Source of the DNA: Torulaspora globosa
Lineage: Eukaryota; Ascomycota; Saccharomycetes; Saccharomycetales; Saccharomycetaceae
Assembly: GCF_014133895.1 (NCBI RefSeq)
Contig: NC_050732.1
Coordinates: 1-64,000 of the forward strand
Length of the DNA: 64,000 nucleotides
Reading direction: 5' to 3'
The position numbers were made by a program, and so were the translations under genes. Positions 31,738 through 42,500 of this stretch are shown here, piece by piece (within the stretch, counting starts at the first letter, position 1; each line of letters begins with the position of its first letter). The notes beneath the pieces are model-generated. The model made no database searches. It saw nothing but the letters and a program-made list of their open reading frames with translations, and was not told where the DNA came from.

Positions 31738-32317
31738 CAAAGTATCGGCCAGATCTCTCTTTCCCTCAGCTGCCCGTTATAAAGCCTGCTCGAGGAAAGC
31801 CAAGCAAAAATTTCAGATATGGTAACCAGATACCGCAACGTGACGTTTCGATAACCAATGCCAAATTGTGCAGACAAGATGGCTTGGAGGCCACTCACCT
31901 ACTCTCGCGCGGTCCTTACTTCATAAATCTGTCTCTCAGTGTCGATATCCCTACATGCTGGCGAGAAGTAGTGTTGCTGGAGGAATATACTCCTCCAACA
32001 GGCCTTAGCAAGGTCCCAGGATCCTAGAGTTGCCGGGCGGCCTGCTAGCTTCAATACGTTATTTGATGCTCTTGCAATCTCATCGCCGGACTTATTGCTG
32101 CTTACAGGGTCCAGCTCATCGGACAATCAGCGCTTGTAAGACGGAGCGGCTGTGCTTTTAGGGGTAGCCGCCGGCGTGCGGGGAAAACGAAAGGTATATA
32201 AAGGAGGAGATCTGGCGGTTTTTGCCGCCAGGTTCCTCTTGGTTGAAACTCACTTTTCTCGGATCTGAGATACGGAGATCTGGATCTGGATCTTGCAGCG
32301 ACATTTTGATTTCATCT
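31738..32317. other. Divergent promoter region between HOL1 and the MARVEL gene
   Basis: TATATAAAG at 32195-32203 serves the rightward gene. TAGCCGCCGG at 32164-32173 differs from the URS1 (Ume6) consensus at the last base. No coding sequence is supported. Confidence 0.45.
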
Positions 32318-33046
32318 ATGTCTGAAAGTGGTAAGCAGGGAGATGTCTTGGGCTTGGCGAAGCCCGTTGGTTGGAAAGGGCCGCTGCTGGCGGCACGTAT
32401 CGTTCGTATTGCGCAGTTTGTTTTCACTGTGATAGCGCTGGGGCTGACGGCGAAGGCGAAGGACTACTACACTGGAGAGTCCACGGCAGACTACGGGGTG
32501 GCGGTGTCGGTGATGTCGCTGGTGTACCTGATAGTGATCTTCTTCACGAGCTGGTTTCTGGGGCTCTATTTCATGGCGGGGCCTGTCCTGATCTGCGAGA
32601 CGCTGTTTCTCATCTTTTGGCTGACCGCGTTCGTTGCGTTGGCGGCTGAGTTCGGGACCGGTTCGTGCAGCGCGCTGTACTGGGGCAAGAGCGCATGTCA
32701 GGCGGCGCAGGCGTCGATCGCGATGGCAGCGGTTTGCATGGTTCTCTACGGCCTGTCGCTGGTGCTGCTGGTCCTGTACACTGTGCTGCCTGTGGTCCGG
32801 ACGCAGGGCTCGGACCGTCTGTGGGGCAGAGCGCTGGTGATGAACGCTTCTTTCGACCGGGGCACGGGCCTGCTTATCTACAGCGCGCCAGCACGCGTCG
32901 CTGACCCAGAGATCGGCATTGCAGCGGACCGCCAGATCACCGCCTCGTCTGGCGAGGCGCCCGTGGAGGAAGAGAAAGTGATGGAGTCGGCCGATCCTTT
33001 GGAACCCGAGCCCGCTCTGGTAGGCCCCGGCACCGCTACCCAATAG
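32318..33046 (+). CDS. MARVEL-domain (NCE102/FHN1-like) four-helix membrane protein
   Basis: 242 residues from the ATG at 32318; the upstream extension starts at TTG. Four hydrophobic segments lie at about 28-45, 59-79, 86-109 and 130-157. Two cysteines (117 and 127) sit in the loop before segment 4, as in MARVEL-domain proteins of the Nce102/Fhn1 type found in eisosome-associated plasma-membrane domains. The C-terminal 80 residues are hydrophilic, Pro/Glu/Ala-rich and presumably cytosolic, longer than in Nce102 (173 residues). The sequence is very GC-rich. Function is inferred only at fold level. Confidence 0.75.
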   Translation: MSESGKQGDVLGLAKPVGWKGPLLAARIVRIAQFVFTVIALGLTAKAKDYYTGESTADYGVAVSVMSLVYLIVIFFTSWFLGLYFMAGPVLICETLFLIFWLTAFVALAAEFGTGSCSALYWGKSACQAAQASIAMAAVCMVLYGLSLVLLVLYTVLPVVRTQGSDRLWGRALVMNASFDRGTGLLIYSAPARVADPEIGIAADRQITASSGEAPVEEEKVMESADPLEPEPALVGPGTATQ

Positions 33047-33173
33047 CCCCGTAAGTTTGCTTCGACACACCTTTAATTTTAATAGTAATAATAGTAATAA
33101 TAACCTAATCTTTTTTCAGGAAACGTACAAAACTGCATAAACTCGACATACAAACGTGCACTGGGGGAGTCAA

Positions 33174-33836
<663 letters not shown>

Positions 33837-33895
33837 CTATGCATTGGATTACGCGTTTTTGGGGTTCTCTATATTAAGAGCTGTGACGCGTCAAT

Positions 33896-33942
33896 TAGCC
33901 GCCGAGCTAGCCGCCCAAATGTTGCATTTCATACTATAAAGG
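33896..33942 (+). promoter_or_regulatory. URS1 (Ume6) sites and TATA box of the nuclease gene
   Basis: TAGCCGCCGA at 33896-33905 is a perfect URS1. TAGCCGCCCA at 33908-33917 matches 9 of 10. TATAAAGG follows at 33935-33942, 70-77 bases before the ATG at 34012. In S. cerevisiae Ume6 at URS1 silences early meiotic genes in growth and activates them with Ime1. Meiosis-timed expression of the nuclease is predicted. Confidence 0.7.
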
Positions 33943-34011
33943 GGGAGAGAATTCTCGATAGGTATTTGGATTAGTAGTCAACAAACCAACATTTCAATGC
34001 ATTAGATAATT

Positions 34012-35388
34012 ATGACCAAGAAAAAGAGCCTTGAAGAGTTCGTTGAAGAGTGCCGTAAGGTGCACGACGACAAATACAATTACTCGATCACAAACTATAC
34101 CAGATGGGACTGCAAAATTGAGTATATCTGCCCAATTCATGGTGTACAGAGTCAAAGAGCCAACGCTCATAGACACGGGAGGGGTTGCAAACTGTGTGGC
34201 AGAGAGAGAACCAGAAAGACTTTCGCCCTCACTACGGAAAAGTTCATCGAAACTTGTAAGAAGAAACATAATAACCGGTACAGTTATCCCAATACTGTAT
34301 ACGTTGATTACGACAGTGCAGTGAAAATCGAGTGTGCGCGGCATGGCGAGTTCCTTCAAATAGCTGGCTGTCATCTTACCGGTAGGGGGTGTCAAAAATG
34401 TGCTGTCTTTAATAAATCCTCGGGCCCTGCCTTAAAGCCTGCTGACTATGATGAGTTCGTCGGACTGTCTATCAAGGTACATGGAGATGTTTATGACTAT
34501 TCCCAGGTCAACTATAAAAAACATTATGTTACTGTCGATATTGTATGCACAGACCACGGCCCTTTCAGATGTACTCCTACTATACATTTGAAGGGTAAAG
34601 GGTGTGCTACCTGTCAGAATTTCGATGCATTTGTCCAGAGGGCAAAATCAATTCATGGTGATAAGTTTCAGTATGACAAGTCAACTTACATTAGGAGCAA
34701 AACAAAGATGCGTATACTTTGCCGGGAGCATGGAGAATTCTGGCAAACCCCAGGAGACCATGCTCGTGTTACTCGTAAAGGGGGTTTTTATTGCCCTTCA
34801 TGTTTTTTAGAGAATAAGCGCCTCACAATCGATGAAGTGAAGGAAAGATCCAGAAATATTCACGGCCTGGCATACAGGTTTGATAAGCTCGTTCTGGGCA
34901 AGAGCCTACAAGAAGAGGCAATATTCTATTGCATAAAATGTGCCAAATACTTTTCTCAAAAGCCCATTAATCATCTTCGAGGCCATGGCTGTTCGTGGTG
35001 CTGTGAATCAAAGCATGAGAAAAAAATTAAAAATTGGCTACAAACCACGGATTATCAATTTGAATCGCAAAAGCGTTTTCCTGATTTACGGTACGAACAA
35101 TCGCTTAGGTGCGATTTCTATCTTGAACAGTTCAATCTTATCATCGAGTTTGACGGGATTCAGCATTTTGAGCCCGTGGAGGCCTGGGGAGGATTTGAGA
35201 AGTTCCTCAGAGTGCAGGCCAGAGATCGCGTGAAAGACGACTACTGCACAGAGAAGCGTATCAACCTTCTCAGGATGAAAGATGGTCAGGACGTCATCCA
35301 AGGAGTTCAAGACCTGATCGAGCTGATCAAGGCCAATGAAACAGGACACGTCCTGCATATGATTTATGGCAGGCTAGCCACTTTCTAG
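34012..35388 (+). CDS. Zinc-knuckle repeat, Vsr-like (EDxHD-type) homing-endonuclease-like protein
   Basis: 458 residues in two parts. Residues 7-332 are five tandem copies of a roughly 60-residue DUF723-like module, each beginning F/V-x-H-D/G-x-x-Y-x-Y and ending with zinc ligands: C40/H43/C59/C62, C108/H111/C127/C130, C179/H182/C198/C201, C237/H240/C261/C264, and C307/C310/C327/C330. Residues 340-440 form a Vsr-like nuclease domain with Asp368 in RCDFYL, and Glu379, Asp381, Gln384 and His385 in IIEFDGIQHF, then AWGGFEK and RDRVKDDYC. This combination is typical of phage and bacterial homing-type endonucleases (I-Bth0305I/EDxHD relatives), not of yeast HO, VDE or WHO proteins, which are LAGLIDADG enzymes. 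The frame is intact with its own promoter. It converges with THI4, 139 bases apart. Family assignment is from motifs; cleavage activity is not shown. Confidence 0.85.
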   Translation: MTKKKSLEEFVEECRKVHDDKYNYSITNYTRWDCKIEYICPIHGVQSQRANAHRHGRGCKLCGRERTRKTFALTTEKFIETCKKKHNNRYSYPNTVYVDYDSAVKIECARHGEFLQIAGCHLTGRGCQKCAVFNKSSGPALKPADYDEFVGLSIKVHGDVYDYSQVNYKKHYVTVDIVCTDHGPFRCTPTIHLKGKGCATCQNFDAFVQRAKSIHGDKFQYDKSTYIRSKTKMRILCREHGEFWQTPGDHARVTRKGGFYCPSCFLENKRLTIDEVKERSRNIHGLAYRFDKLVLGKSLQEEAIFYCIKCAKYFSQKPINHLRGHGCSWCCESKHEKKIKNWLQTTDYQFESQKRFPDLRYEQSLRCDFYLEQFNLIIEFDGIQHFEPVEAWGGFEKFLRVQARDRVKDDYCTEKRINLLRMKDGQDVIQGVQDLIELIKANETGHVLHMIYGRLATF

Positions 35389-35527
35389 TTTTCTAACTAA
35401 ATAAATGCACCTGCTTTTGCTGGTATTTTTTTCAGCCAAGGTTAAAGGAACTTGAGGAAACTTGACAAAAAAGTTGAACGGAACTAGGCATAATAAACGT
35501 TATCTAAAGCGATCTGTACGTAACTAT

Positions 35528-36508
35528 CTACTCGGCAAAATGCTTCAAGATCTCCTCGGCAGCCTTGATACCGGAGACCAACATGGCGCCGAAAGTTGGG
35601 CCCATTCTGTTGCAACCAGCCAACTCGGCGACCTCCATACCGGCAAAGTACATCGAGTCGACGCCCTTGTACTTACCGGAGTTCTTGACCACGTCAGCCT
35701 CGGCGTTGTTCATGTCAAGACCCTTCATACCCTTCAATTGCGAGTTCTTGTCGATCGACACGATACGCTTGGCGGAGAAAGCGCCGAATGGACCGTCGTG
35801 GCCGGTGGTGGACAAGATCACACCGTGCTTCTTGCTCACGTCACGGGTGCCGTCGTTCTTGTAACCAGCAAGTTCGATGACATTAGGGTCCATACAGCTC
35901 TGCAGGTCGTGGGCCTGGGTCACCAGCGTCCAGTTGGTCACCACACCGGCGACGGTGAGCTCGCCGTTGGGGCCGGCAGGTCTGGTCACCAAGTCCTCCA
36001 CAGCGGTAGCGTTGAAGAACTTCACGTTAGGGAACTGCAACACCTTCGAGGTCACAGTCGAGGCGAAAAGCGCAGCGTGCTTAACCACCACGTAGTCTCC
36101 CTCGTCCTCGAATGGGATCTCCAGCTCCTCCAAGAACAAGTGACCTGGCTTTCTGACGATCATCGCACTCATCAACGAACCGGCCAGCCAACTCCCACCT
36201 GCAGGACAGTTGTTAGCCTCGATGATGGTCACGATCAAGTCCGGTCTGTTCTTGGCGATCACATACGCAGCAGAGAGACCCGAAGAACCAGCACCGATGA
36301 TGATGACATCGGAGACTGCGTGCTTGTCGAGGTCCTTGAAGTATCTCGAAGTCATAGCACGTGAGACAGTGGACTCACGGATTGGTGTGAACTTGAAGTC
36401 GGACCAGTCATCGGTCTTGACCACGTCGGATAGCGCATGACGGATGCTTCCGGCGTTCAATTGCAATTGTGCGGCTTCGGTTTGAGTGTTGGTAGCAGTG
36501 GCAGACAT
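35528..36508 (-). CDS. THI4: Thiazole synthase THI4 (complete)
   Basis: 326 residues, identical in length to S. cerevisiae Thi4, from the ATG at 36508; the longer frame starts with TTG. It makes the thiazole half of thiamine from NAD, glycine and its own sulfur, Cys205 (in [10 protein letters not shown]), and so works once per molecule. The GAGSSG motif is at 72-77, GGSWLAG at 104-110 and the C-terminal MGPTFGAM is present. TATAAATA (reverse of 36577-36584) lies about 70 bases upstream. Codons 113-326 are duplicated in the fragment at 33174-33818, and those codons probably come from the inserted element rather than the ancestral gene. Strong expression and repression by thiamine are expected from the family. 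Confidence 0.97.
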   Translation of the reverse strand: MSATATNTQTEAAQLQLNAGSIRHALSDVVKTDDWSDFKFTPIRESTVSRAMTSRYFKDLDKHAVSDVIIIGAGSSGLSAAYVIAKNRPDLIVTIIEANNCPAGGSWLAGSLMSAMIVRKPGHLFLEELEIPFEDEGDYVVVKHAALFASTVTSKVLQFPNVKFFNATAVEDLVTRPAGPNGELTVAGVVTNWTLVTQAHDLQSCMDPNVIELAGYKNDGTRDVSKKHGVILSTTGHDGPFGAFSAKRIVSIDKNSQLKGMKGLDMNNAEADVVKNSGKYKGVDSMYFAGMEVAELAGCNRMGPTFGAMLVSGIKAAEEILKHFAE

Positions 36509-36972
36509 GATGCTCGTATTCTGGTTGTTGAGCTCTCCAGCTGACCAATTCCTGCTACAACCGTCGCCATGGCCCGTATTTATACCTGCGAACCCGCTCA
36601 AGTCTCACGCTTCGGCGAACGAGGCCGTCGCCAGGATGAATCTACCACGCTCCAGCGAGTATGCAACCTATCCACCTTTCCGCCTGATCCGCAGCCTGAA
36701 CGCCGCTATATGGGTTTATTCGCCTCAGGACGCTATGCCTATGCAACTAATCCGCCTCGATTCGCTATGCATCTGTCGTTGCAACAACTGTTCGTTAGTC
36801 ACTTTGGCTGGTGCCATAGTGACGGTTTTCGGCCGAGTAGGCTGGCGCTGGGACAACGGCGGCGGTGCACGGGCGGCGCGGCTGAAAGAGTGCCAAGCTC
36901 TGAGAGTTAAGTTACTGAATTATGAACGAAGCGGGCTGCGGTATACAATTAGTGGTCGTTCGGAGGGAGGTT
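36509..36972. other. Intergenic: THI4 promoter and 3' end of the mannosyltransferase gene
   Basis: It contains the THI4 TATA box and GC-rich unique sequence. Overlapping + strand frames here have no domain. No gene is called. Confidence 0.5.
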
Positions 36973-39123
36973 CTAGTCGCTGGCGTCGTCTTGTCTGTGA
37001 TCGTCGCGGTCCTCGCTGTTGTCGTCGTTGTCGCGGTCGTCTGGCGACTTCTCCGAGGAGGACTCTTCGTCTTGCTGGAAATCGTCCGGTCGGAAATCGT
37101 CCGGCGGGAAATCGTCCTGGTCGTCCTCCTTGGGCTCTGGATGTGCTTCTCCGTATAGCTTGCAGTAGTTGAAGGCGGAGGCCTTGAGACACTGCAGCGT
37201 TTGGCCGACGATGGCGTCTGCCTGCTCGCTGATCTCGAACTTTTCCTGCAGTTCTTTCTCGCGGTACATGTTGAGGATGTAGTTGAGCAGGCCGCGGATG
37301 GTGACGACTCTGGTGTTGATGTCGGCCTCGGAGACCGAGATGGTCAGGTAGTCCTCGTAGATCTTGGAGTGCGGATCCTGTTGGACGACGTCCCAGTGGG
37401 CGATGGCGTTCGGGCTGAGAATGTTGACTGCTTTGCAGTAGGTTCCCTTGAGGTCCCAGGAGATGACGTCGATGTTGAAGCCCAGGGCGGGCACGAGCAG
37501 CTCCTGGCTGTACACACCATCGTGCTCGGCGAGCACGCTGAACATCGGCCTGTAGTAGCGGTCGCCGCAGCCACAGTCGGAGATGTGCTGTTTGGGGAAG
37601 CCGATCCAGATCTGCTGGCCCCTGACCTGCGGCAGCACGTCGGGCAGCGGCACGAACTGCGTTCCGCCGCGGAAACCGTCGAAACGGTTCCCCTCTGTGA
37701 TCCGCAGCGTGTCTGCCTCGAAGACCATCTCGCAGAAGCCGTCGTTCAACGAGCACTTGAGAATTTCGAGCGGACTGAAACTGTAGATAAAGTGCAGAAA
37801 TCCGCGCGACACGGAGGATTCGCCGCTGTTCCTGTGGAAGAAAGGGGTCCAGTTCTTCTCGGCACCGCGTTGCTCACGGCCCATAACCTTCAGCTTAATT
37901 AAAGGGTCCACCTTCCTGTGTGGCATGAATGCGACCATGACACGGCGCTCTAAGTGGTCGTCCCAGATGTTGAACATCACCACGGGCTCCTCGTAGTTCT
38001 TGGCCTTGCGCAAGATGACCTTTGGATCTTCGGGGCCACGCCAGTCGCCCCAAGGGTTGAACGGAATATTTAAAACGGTTGGGTAAGTCATGTAGTATTT
38101 GGACATGATCTTGTCCTTGCGGTTTTGCGCGAGAAGTCTGTTCTTGGCATTTTCAACAACGCACGACTCGTACTCGGACGAGTCCTTGCGGTGCTCCTGA
38201 CAGTCGGAAAGGCCGAGCTCCTTGTCGATCTTCTTCAGCGCCTCGGGCATATCCTTCGGGATCGGCATGTCGACGTAGGGAATCCGTTTTCCTTTGATTT
38301 CTTTCCAGTCCTTATCGAAAGCTTGGGCTCTCACAAGCGACAAGTGAGGCTCGTCTCTGACTCCCGAGGGCGCATAAATGACTCTGGAGTACGCCACATA
38401 GCACTGTTCCCTTTCTAACCATACTGCCGAGGTACCGAACTGGAACCACTTCTGCTGGATGATTTCGTTCTCGGTTAAACCTTTTTCGGCGTCCTCGTTG
38501 GCGATCTCGTTAGTGAGGAAATTCTTCTCGCTCCTCAGCTTCGCCCTCAGGGTCTTCAAGTCGTCCTCGAGCAGCACCTTCTCTGTCGAGTGGTAGATGC
38601 TAGACAAGTACGCCAGGTCCTTGCACGTGGCCAGGTTCCTGTAGTCGTTCAGGTTCAGCTTCGCATCGATCTTGGCGTGGTCCTTGTCTGCCTGCTTCTT
38701 CTTCCTCGCCACCAGCTTGTCGACGTCCAGGTTCGACACAAACCCCGTAATGTCTTCCTTGGTGTACTCCTGTCTGAGCATCCGCTCGGTCACCGGAGAC
38801 CGCCCCAACGGCTTGCGTTTCAACAGTTGCGACACATCCACATGCAGCAAGTCTGGCTTGCGTTCCACCACCTCCACGTTCTGCCACGAACGCCCGATCG
38901 AGGGCGTGAGGTTCTCCCTCATCGCCGACCGGCCCACCAGCACCCCGATCACCACCAGCAGAATCAGGACAAGATTCGACCGTCTGCGGAACAAAAGCAT
39001 ACTCATCCTCGAATACAAATTTACAATTCCTCCTTGCAGAGATCTCTTTGCACGCGCAGCGTACTGTAAAGGAGCCATCTCTTTTGCTCTCTGTCTCAGC
39101 GACGGTTTCTTTGCGGATCCCAT
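36973..39123 (-). CDS. BMT: Beta-1,2-mannosyltransferase (BMT/WRY family, GT91)
   Basis: A 716-residue type II membrane protein of the Golgi. It has a basic N-terminus, one membrane segment at about 50-64 and then a lumenal catalytic domain. Conserved stretches include YMTYPTVLNIPFNPWGDWRG, DPKVILRK, NIWDDHLERRVMVAF, ISDCGCGDRYYRPMFSVLAE and LVPALGFNIDVISWD, matching the beta-mannosyltransferases of Candida albicans and C. glabrata that cap mannans. The last 50 residues are an Asp-rich tail (repeated P-D-D-F and D-D-x-R units) not typical of the family. It neighbours adhesin genes, so the region encodes both the mannan modifier and heavily mannosylated wall proteins. The substrate (N-glycan, O-glycan or phosphopeptidomannan) cannot be told. 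Confidence 0.88.
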   Translation of the reverse strand: MGSAKKPSLRQRAKEMAPLQYAARAKRSLQGGIVNLYSRMSMLLFRRRSNLVLILLVVIGVLVGRSAMRENLTPSIGRSWQNVEVVERKPDLLHVDVSQLLKRKPLGRSPVTERMLRQEYTKEDITGFVSNLDVDKLVARKKKQADKDHAKIDAKLNLNDYRNLATCKDLAYLSSIYHSTEKVLLEDDLKTLRAKLRSEKNFLTNEIANEDAEKGLTENEIIQQKWFQFGTSAVWLEREQCYVAYSRVIYAPSGVRDEPHLSLVRAQAFDKDWKEIKGKRIPYVDMPIPKDMPEALKKIDKELGLSDCQEHRKDSSEYESCVVENAKNRLLAQNRKDKIMSKYYMTYPTVLNIPFNPWGDWRGPEDPKVILRKAKNYEEPVVMFNIWDDHLERRVMVAFMPHRKVDPLIKLKVMGREQRGAEKNWTPFFHRNSGESSVSRGFLHFIYSFSPLEILKCSLNDGFCEMVFEADTLRITEGNRFDGFRGGTQFVPLPDVLPQVRGQQIWIGFPKQHISDCGCGDRYYRPMFSVLAEHDGVYSQELLVPALGFNIDVISWDLKGTYCKAVNILSPNAIAHWDVVQQDPHSKIYEDYLTISVSEADINTRVVTIRGLLNYILNMYREKELQEKFEISEQADAIVGQTLQCLKASAFNYCKLYGEAHPEPKEDDQDDFPPDDFRPDDFQQDEESSSEKSPDDRDNDDNSEDRDDHRQDDASD

Positions 39124-39555
39124 CCTTCAGCCAATTGCCTGGTCACGCAATCTCAAAAGCTAGCCTGCCTAACAGAGATCCAAAACTCTAAATAAGACTT
39201 GAAACTTATTTGCCTTTTGATAGCTGCAGATCTCAGATCCCTCTGATAACTGAAAAATTACTGTCCATTGTTGTCGTCACCGCCCGCCAAAAAATTGAAA
39301 AAAAAAAAAATCTAGCTGGCGCGACGACACAGTTTTGGAAACTGGCGCGCATTCTCTAAGAAATTGCAGCAGCGACTGGAAGACCATTTCATCGTCGAGT
39401 ATGTTCGCGGCGAGCTGGAGCTTGCAGCAGATCGGGCATTTACTGGCGAGGCCCTGGGGCTGCGACTTTTAGTCGGGAGGTGAAGTCAATAGAATGTTAT
39501 CATAGGGTATCGGCTAAAGTATCTATAAAGATATAACGAACTTGGCTGTAGATCC
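39124..39555. other. Intergenic between BMT and adhesin 1
   Basis: Promoter of BMT and 3' region of the adhesin gene. An A-run sits at 39299-39310. No gene is seen. Confidence 0.5.
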
Positions 39556-42500
39556 TTATAGGAAGAGTAGTGGGACAGCGAGAAGCAGAGCTGCTGCGTT
39601 CACGCTGAGCTTCTTGGCAGCGCCTTTGTATGGCTGTAGCGACGCGGCGGCGGTCTGCTGAGTGCCAGTGGTCGACTGGACGCCCGATGGGGCGAGCGTT
39701 GTCGTGGACTCGGCGGTGCCGGCGGTTGGAGCTGTGCCAGCGTTCTGATTCGTGGTCACGGCTGCTGATGCAGCGTTAGCTTCGGTGACGGGAACGCTCG
39801 TAGTGTAGGCCGTCTCCCTGCCGTTAGAAGTCGTGGTGACCGTGCTGACAGTGGATGCAGCGTTAGCTTCAGTGACGGGAACGTTGGTGGTGTAGGCCGT
39901 CTCCTTACCGTTAGAAGTCGTGGTGACGGTGCTGACAGTGGATGCAGCGCTAGCTTCAGTGACGGGAACGCTCGTAGTGTGGGCCGTCTCCTTGCCGTTA
40001 GAAGTCGTCGTCACAGTGCTGACAGTGGATGCAGCGTTAGCTTCAGTGACGGGAACGTTGGTGGTGTAGGCCGTCTCCTTACCGTTAGAAGTCGTGGTGA
40101 CGGTGCTGACAGTGGATGCAGCGCTAGCTTCAGTGACGGGAACGCTCGTAGTGTGGGCCGTCTCCTTGCCGTTAGAAGTCGTTGTCACGGTGGTGACTGT
40201 CGAAGGCCCTCCTGTGGCTGACACTTCACTTAGAGGGCAAGTGGTCGTGTAAACAGTAGTGACGCCGTTTGAAGTGGTTGTTACGGTGCTGACAGTAGAT
40301 CCACCGCCAGTCTGGCTGGCTGGGACGTTCGTAGTGTACACCGTCTCCTTGCCGTTAGAAGTCGTCGTCACAGTAGTGACCGTAGAGGCAGCGCCAGTCT
40401 GGCTGGCTGGGACGTTCGTGGTGTAGACGGTCTCCTTGCCGTTAGAAGTCGTGGTGACGGTGCTGACAGTGGATGCAGCGCTAGCTCCGGTGACGGGGAC
40501 ACTCGTGGTGTAGATGATCTGCTTGCCATTAGAAGTCGTTGTTACGGTGCTGACGGTAGATGTACCGCCAGTCTGGCTGGCTGAGACCTCAGTGATGTAG
40601 ACAATCTCTTTGCCGTTAGAAGTGGTGGTAACGGTGCTGTCGGTGGATACAGCGCCATTTTTATTAACTGGAACTTGTGTGGTGTAGACGATCGGTTTAC
40701 CGCTAGAAGTCGTGGTCACAGTGCTAATTGTCGATGAGAATTCAACCGTATTCACTGGAGCTTCCGTAGTATAGCTTAACCCCTTGCCGTTCGAAGTTGT
40801 GGCCGCGGTGGTGGCTGTCAAGGTCTTTCCCGTAACTGGCATCTCGGTTAGAGGGCAAGTTGTGGCGTAAACAGTCGTCACGCCGCTGATCGTGGTCGTG
40901 ATTGTTGTGACCGTCGATGGAGTTTCTGTACTTCCGGAGCTCTTGCTCTCGCTGATGGGACATGTGGTCGTATAAACAGTCGTGACACCGTCCTTGGTGG
41001 TTGTGACAGTCGAGAAGCTGTAGCTTGAAGCTCGAGATGGGGAAGATGATGCAGAAGATGGTGCAGACGATGCTCCAGTTCTTGTGACATCGCTGGCACC
41101 TTGGCCACTGGTGGACCCGGAAGGAACACTCGATGTTCCACTTGGCTTGGAAGATGCTCCAGAGGTTGCACCAGAGGATGTTCCACTTGGCTTGGAAGAC
41201 ACAGCAGAGGTTGCACCAGAGGATGGGCCGCTTGGCGTAGATGACGCTCCAGAGGATGCACCAGAGGATGAGCCACTTGGCGTAGATGATGCTCCAGAGG
41301 ATGCTGCAGTTCTTGTGACATCGCTGGCACCTTGGCCACTGGTAGACCCGGAAGGAACACTCGACGTTCCACTTGGCTTGGAAGATGCTCCAGAGGTTGC
41401 ACCAGAGGATGAGCCACTTGGCTTGGAAGACACACCAGAGGTTGCATCAGACGATGAGCCACTTGGCGTAGATGATGCTCCAGAGGATGCTGCAGTTCTT
41501 GTGACATCGCTGGCACCTTGGCCACTGGTAGACCCGGAAGGAACACTCGATGTTCCACTTGGCTTGGAAGATGCTCCAGAGGTTGCACCAGAGGATGAGC
41601 CACTTGGCGTAGATGATGCTCCAGAGGATGCTGCAGTTCTTGTGACATCGCTGGCACCTTGGCCACTGGTGGACCCGGAAGGAACACTCGATGTTCCACT
41701 TGGCTTGGAAGATGCTCCAGAGGTTGCACCAGAGGATGAGCCACTTGGCTTGGAAGACACACCAGAGGTTGCTCCAGAGGATGGGCCGGTCGGCTTAGAT
41801 GATGCCCCAGAGGATGCTCCAGTTCTTGTAACATCGCTGGCACCTTGGCCACTGGTGGACCCGGAAGGAACACTCGATGTTCCACTTGGCTTGGAAGATG
41901 CTCCAGAGGTTGCACCAGAGGATGAGCCACTTGGCTTGGAAGACACACCAGAGGTTGCTCCAGAGGATGGGCCGGTCGGCTTAGATGATGCCCCAGAGGA
42001 TGCTCCAGTTCTTGTAACATCGCTGGCACCTTGGCCACTGGTAGACCCGGAAGGAACACTCGATGTTCCACTTGGCTTGGAAGATGCTCCAGAGGTTGCA
42101 CCAGAGGATGTTCCACTTGGCTTGGAAGACACAGCAGAGGTTGCTCCAGATGATGTTCCACTTGGCGTAGATGATGCTCCAGAGGATGCTCCAGTTCTTG
42201 TAACATCGCTGGCACCTTGGCCACTGGTTGATCCGGAAGGAACACTCGATGTTCCACTTGGCTTGGAAGATGCTCCAGAGGTTGCACCAGAGGATGAGCC
42301 ACTTGGCGTAGATGATGCTCCAGAGGATGCTGCAGTTCTTGTGACATCGCTGGCACCTTGACCACTGGTAGACCCGGAAGGAACACTCGACGTTCCACTT
42401 GGCTTGGAAGATGCTCCAGAGGTTGCACCAGAGGATGAGCCACTTGGCTTGGAAGACACACCAGAGGTTGCTCCAGAGGATGGGCCGGTCGGCTTAGATG

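Noticed and set aside
32312..33070. 252-codon minus-strand frame over the MARVEL gene
   Set aside because: Arg/His/Gln-rich translation opposite a GC-rich membrane-protein gene; the + strand frame has four clear membrane segments.
34012..35388. Possibility that the nuclease is an HO, VDE or WHO protein
   Set aside because: No LAGLIDADG motif or intein splicing motifs are visible. The zinc modules and the E-x-D-G-x-Q-H nuclease motif belong to another family.
36920..37902. Overlapping frames within the BMT gene (278 and 233 codons)
   Set aside because: Arg/Pro-rich or Val/Asp-rich shadow translations of a GC-rich gene, with no family resemblance.
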